Of a DNA stretch of 64,000 nt, positions 60,357 through 64,000 are shown piece by piece. Every line of letters begins with the position of its first letter. The stretch's first letter is position 1. Source of the DNA: Spirosoma fluviale (GTDB lineage Bacteria; Bacteroidota; Bacteroidia; Cytophagales; Spirosomataceae); the NCBI GenBank assembly GCA_945906795.1, contig CAMDRO010000001.1:82591-146590 (forward strand), read 5' to 3'. The position numbers and the translations under genes are program-made. The notes below the pieces were generated by a model that did not search any database, was not told the DNA's origin, and saw only the letters and a program-made list of their open reading frames with translations.

Positions 60357-62966
60357 TTAAAAGGGTAATCTGAAAACTAATTTCAGCCTTTCTGGAACCC
60401 AATTACCCATCGGATAAACAAGATCCATTGAGATAATTTTAGCTATACCGCTTATCCCGTATGAAATTTCGTGATAATCTTGTTTATAAATAGGAGCATA
60501 AATTTTTAAATAATTATATCCCACATGTTCCCTTATTCCATATAGATTTAACAAATTAATTTGCGAAAAGAATAATTTACGGGGTTCCCAATGAATATGA
60601 GCTCTTATATGTGAACTACTTGTACTAAATAAATAATTGGGTAAAGCATAAAACATTCTGCGGTCATTGCTTACCACATCCATTTCATTTCCTTTAAAAT
60701 GCTGATAATCTAAAAAAGAGGTCGGTTTCTCTAAAAATTCAGAATAATTTATAAAATAACTTAACCGACCTAAACGATTAAGTGAAATAGTTTGATTGGC
60801 ACTAATACTAATTTTAGAAAAAGGTTGATTGATGAAGCCATTTTCTAGTTGCAAGTTGAAAGTAGGCCCCTCGTTATTTGATAATCTACGGACTTGATTA
60901 AATCTTCGCCAACTAGATAAAGGCTGCCAACGCATATTAAACCTAGCATGAAACTGGTTATTGTCTTGAAATGAAGTGTTCCCGAATTCATTATTCATTG
61001 GTGTGTTCGACGCAAAAAAGGTAGAATTGCTAAACAAACCTTGATCAACATGATTAGATAAACCTTTACGATATCTAAATTCAAAAAATCCACTGAAACG
61101 AATTTTAGATGACACTTGGTATTCATATCCCACATTCAAAAAATTCTTTTGATATAATTTTAAGTAATTTTCATTCAATAACAAAGCGTAAAACTTATTA
61201 TATACATCCGAAACTGGACTAGTCGCATTTATTTGATACACATTACTCCCAGCACCCAAGATTAAACGCCGCCTATTTTCATCAAAATTTCTTGTGTAAC
61301 CAAGATCTCCATTAAAAGCCTTTCTGGCTAATGCATATCGAAAATTCGCATTAATAGAATAAAAATTAGATAAACTAAATGTATGCCGGAACTCAATATT
61401 TCTTTGAATAACATATCCATCTACAGGGTTAAAGCCCCCAGACAAGGAACTTAACCTTAAACTTGGACCCAAATTCCTCTTTTCATACAAATAGGTTCGA
61501 GCACGAATCAAATCAGTCCAACGAAATACGGGCAAGTTTCTTAATGAATCCTTTGTCAATTTATTCCGATCTAGTAACTGAAGGCTATCGGCTTGTTTAT
61601 ACCCGATTACCTCCGCTTCAGTGAGAGGAACCTGACGTTCAGACACCCAAAATGATTCTTCATGTTTAGAAGCCATTGAATCAACCTCAAAAACATAGTC
61701 CGAAGTAAATATTTCCTTTTCTTCCGATTTTTCAAGAAATTCTATTTTTTCAGTTTTGTCAACCTGCCGTAAAATCTTCTTTAATTTATTTCTAGTTACT
61801 TCTGATGATAATGCGGATTTCGGATCTTTAACTTTTTCTCGATCTATTTCCTTGGCTAAAGATTTATTTAACCGCTCTTCGATGATATTGGGTTTAACAA
61901 CAAGAACAGGGTTTACCTTGATTTTATATTCTTTTATTTGCGTAATATATCGAAACGTGGCACCAAAGCCCATCGCATCAAAATTAATATTCACATCATA
62001 ATTTATGGGCATCCAAACACCTTGGAACAAAGAATTTTGTTGTTGCATTCTAAACTGACCTGATGAATTTTTAAAATTCAAACTGAACGAATATATACTC
62101 CAAGTATCTTCAACAACTGAAATAACTCCTTCAAACAAATCTTGATAAGTCGACTTAGGAGTGATTTGAATTTTACTGATGGTTTGACCATTGACAATAA
62201 AACTACCTATATAGGCAAATTTATAAAATTGAAACGCATTGGGCGAAACTGGCGAAATCAAATATCCCCAAATTTTAGGCGAATAGAAATTTGTTTGAGT
62301 CACGCGTAAATTTGGAGCATCTGCATTTCTCAATACCGCCGGTAAATTGTTGCGATTTGACAATACTTTTTCCGTTATTTTATTAGGCTTTTGATAATTA
62401 ACTTGGTTTATCCCTTCCAATAAATAGGTAGAACCCACTTTTATCCCTGCTTCCTTTTCCATTTTCTTGCCAACTAAAGCATTCATCATTTTCGAAATAG
62501 AAGTGATTTTACCAACTCCTTTCACATAGGCCTTAGCGCTGTATTGATCCACTTCCTTCGTATGAAATGGAGCCATGGAAATCATTCTTCGCATGATCCC
62601 AATCGCTGGATCCTCTTTTAAACCTCCTACGTTAACTTCCGCTAATGAAACTGCTTGTTCCTCTAGAACAACATTTATCTCTATTTTATCCGTACTTTTT
62701 TCAATAGTAACTTTTTTTGAATATGGACTATGCCCCAAAAACCGAAACACTAATTCATGATTTCCTATGGGAACTTGTACAGCATATTGACCATCTTCAT
62801 TGGCCAAAGTACCTTTGTTTATATCGGAAACCCAAACGGTAGCAAATGGAAGCGGATCACCCTTTTTATCTTTGATGGAACCACTGACCGTTTGGCTAAA
62901 AGTGTTAATAGATAAAAAGCAAAAAAGAATAATTAAATATTTAAACATAGACAAAAATAGATACAT
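60357..62966 (-). CDS. DUF5686 and carboxypeptidase-like regulatory domain outer membrane protein
   Basis: Signal peptide; TVSGSIKDKKGDPLPFATVWVSDINKGTLANEDGQYAVQVP; long barrel-like C-terminus. Confidence 0.8.
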   Translation of the reverse strand: MYLFLSMFKYLIILFCFLSINTFSQTVSGSIKDKKGDPLPFATVWVSDINKGTLANEDGQYAVQVPIGNHELVFRFLGHSPYSKKVTIEKSTDKIEINVVLEEQAVSLAEVNVGGLKEDPAIGIMRRMISMAPFHTKEVDQYSAKAYVKGVGKITSISKMMNALVGKKMEKEAGIKVGSTYLLEGINQVNYQKPNKITEKVLSNRNNLPAVLRNADAPNLRVTQTNFYSPKIWGYLISPVSPNAFQFYKFAYIGSFIVNGQTISKIQITPKSTYQDLFEGVISVVEDTWSIYSFSLNFKNSSGQFRMQQQNSLFQGVWMPINYDVNINFDAMGFGATFRYITQIKEYKIKVNPVLVVKPNIIEERLNKSLAKEIDREKVKDPKSALSSEVTRNKLKKILRQVDKTEKIEFLEKSEEKEIFTSDYVFEVDSMASKHEESFWVSERQVPLTEAEVIGYKQADSLQLLDRNKLTKDSLRNLPVFRWTDLIRARTYLYEKRNLGPSLRLSSLSGGFNPVDGYVIQRNIEFRHTFSLSNFYSINANFRYALARKAFNGDLGYTRNFDENRRRLILGAGSNVYQINATSPVSDVYNKFYALLLNENYLKLYQKNFLNVGYEYQVSSKIRFSGFFEFRYRKGLSNHVDQGLFSNSTFFASNTPMNNEFGNTSFQDNNQFHARFNMRWQPLSSWRRFNQVRRLSNNEGPTFNLQLENGFINQPFSKISISANQTISLNRLGRLSYFINYSEFLEKPTSFLDYQHFKGNEMDVVSNDRRMFYALPNYLFSTSSSHIRAHIHWEPRKLFFSQINLLNLYGIREHVGYNYLKIYAPIYKQDYHEISYGISGIAKIISMDLVYPMGNWVPERLKLVFRLPF

Positions 62967-62971
62967 TTTTA

Positions 62972-62985
62972 ATCAGTAAACTGAT
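62972..62985. promoter_or_regulatory. Palindrome ATCAGT-AA-ACTGAT in divergent intergenic region
   Basis: Perfect 6-bp arms with 2-bp centre between two divergent genes. Confidence 0.35.
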
Positions 62986-63056
62986 AAAGTGATAAGTGGT
63001 TGATATTTTGGATAATTGACATAGTAAAAATAACGAGAACATTGTAATTTTACCCT

Positions 63057-64000
63057 ATGAGGAGTTTTACAAACCGACAGCTTTTTCAAAAATTTCTAGC
63101 ACCAACTTCAGATAGTCCTTTGGCATTAGAAATTGTCAAAGCAAAAGGTATTTATTTATATGACAAAGAAGGTAAGTCCTATATAGATCTGATTTCGGGA
63201 ATTGCTGTGTCGAATGTAGGCCATCGAAATAAAAAGATCATATCAGCGATTAAAAAGCAGTTAGATCTTTACATGCATCTGATGGTGTATGGAGAATATA
63301 TACAATCGCCACAAGTATTACTCGCGCAGGCATTAGTAAATTCAACAAAAATACCCACCTTAAATCAAGTATACTTTACAAATTCAGGGACTGAAGCGGT
63401 GGAAGGAGCGATGAAATTAGCCAAAAGATATACCGGGAGAACTAATTTTATATCCTGCATAAACGCCTATCACGGAAGTACTCAAGGAGCATTATCTCTT
63501 GCAGGTGATGAAAATTTCAAAAATTCATTCAGACCTTTACTACCTAATATAACACATATAAATTATGGATGTGAGGGAGATTTAGTCCATATAAATAATA
63601 AGACTGCTGCCATCATCATCGAAATAATAGGAGGGGAGTCGGGTGTACGAAAAGCCTCAAAATCTTATTTCAAATCTTTGAGAAAGCGTTGCGACGAGAC
63701 AGGAACTTTATTAATTATAGATGAAATTCAAACGGGGTTTGGACGAACAGGAACATTTTGGGCCTATGAGGAAATGGAAATCGTACCTGATGTTCTACTA
63801 ACGGCCAAAGGAATGGGGGGAGGAATGCCTATTGGCGCCTTTATCGCCAATAAAAATTTAATGAAATCACTTAGTTTTGACCCAGTTTTAGGCCATATAA
63901 CAACATTTGGAGGCCATCCAGTAAATTGTGTCGCATCGCTAGCGACTTTAAACTATATTATTGACGAAAATTTAATGGAAAAAGTTCCTTCAAAAAGCCA
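63057..64000 (+). CDS. Class III (acetylornithine/aspartate-type) PLP aminotransferase, truncated by window end
   Basis: ATG at 63057, frame open to the window end: YFTNSGTEAVEGAMKLAKRYTGR, IIDEIQTGFGRTGTFWAYE; absent from ORF track because it has no stop in the window. Confidence 0.92.
   Translation, partial: MRSFTNRQLFQKFLAPTSDSPLALEIVKAKGIYLYDKEGKSYIDLISGIAVSNVGHRNKKIISAIKKQLDLYMHLMVYGEYIQSPQVLLAQALVNSTKIPTLNQVYFTNSGTEAVEGAMKLAKRYTGRTNFISCINAYHGSTQGALSLAGDENFKNSFRPLLPNITHINYGCEGDLVHINNKTAAIIIEIIGGESGVRKASKSYFKSLRKRCDETGTLLIIDEIQTGFGRTGTFWAYEEMEIVPDVLLTAKGMGGGMPIGAFIANKNLMKSLSFDPVLGHITTFGGHPVNCVASLATLNYIIDENLMEKVPSKS

Overview
This is a 64 kb, AT-rich, gene-dense chromosomal segment that looks like a Bacteroidota (Cytophagales-like) genome. 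I recognised no rRNA, tRNA, CRISPR array, transposase or phage gene. Housekeeping content includes the katG 3' part (truncated at the left edge), rpe, ligA, dapA, dnaK, thrS-infC-rpmI-rplT, menE/menB, folD, topA, aconitase, prs, rplY, hppA and an aminotransferase cut by the right edge. The main accessory region (about 9.3-27.1 kb) is a sugar-catabolism island. It holds a GH29 alpha-L-fucosidase, a FucP-type transporter, a mutarotase and what looks like a complete oxidative (non-phosphorylative) L-fucose pathway, plus a D-threonine-aldolase-like enzyme and an M19 dipeptidase. It converges with a six-gene minus-strand operon (SDR, IlvD/Edd dehydratase, PatB-type lyase, DUF1460, GH13 amylase). 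The strongest individual observation is a desaturase at 27194-28204 that looks colinear with eukaryotic dihydroceramide delta-4 desaturase (DEGS/DES1), not a generic acyl-lipid desaturase. Other items worth checking are a translationally coupled cysteine desulfurase-XdhC-DUF3050 operon, an HExxH metallopeptidase-like/beta-propeller/barrel protein, and a sigma54-like promoter plus inverted repeat upstream of dnaK. All calls come from reading the sequence and remembered family motifs; no database search was run.
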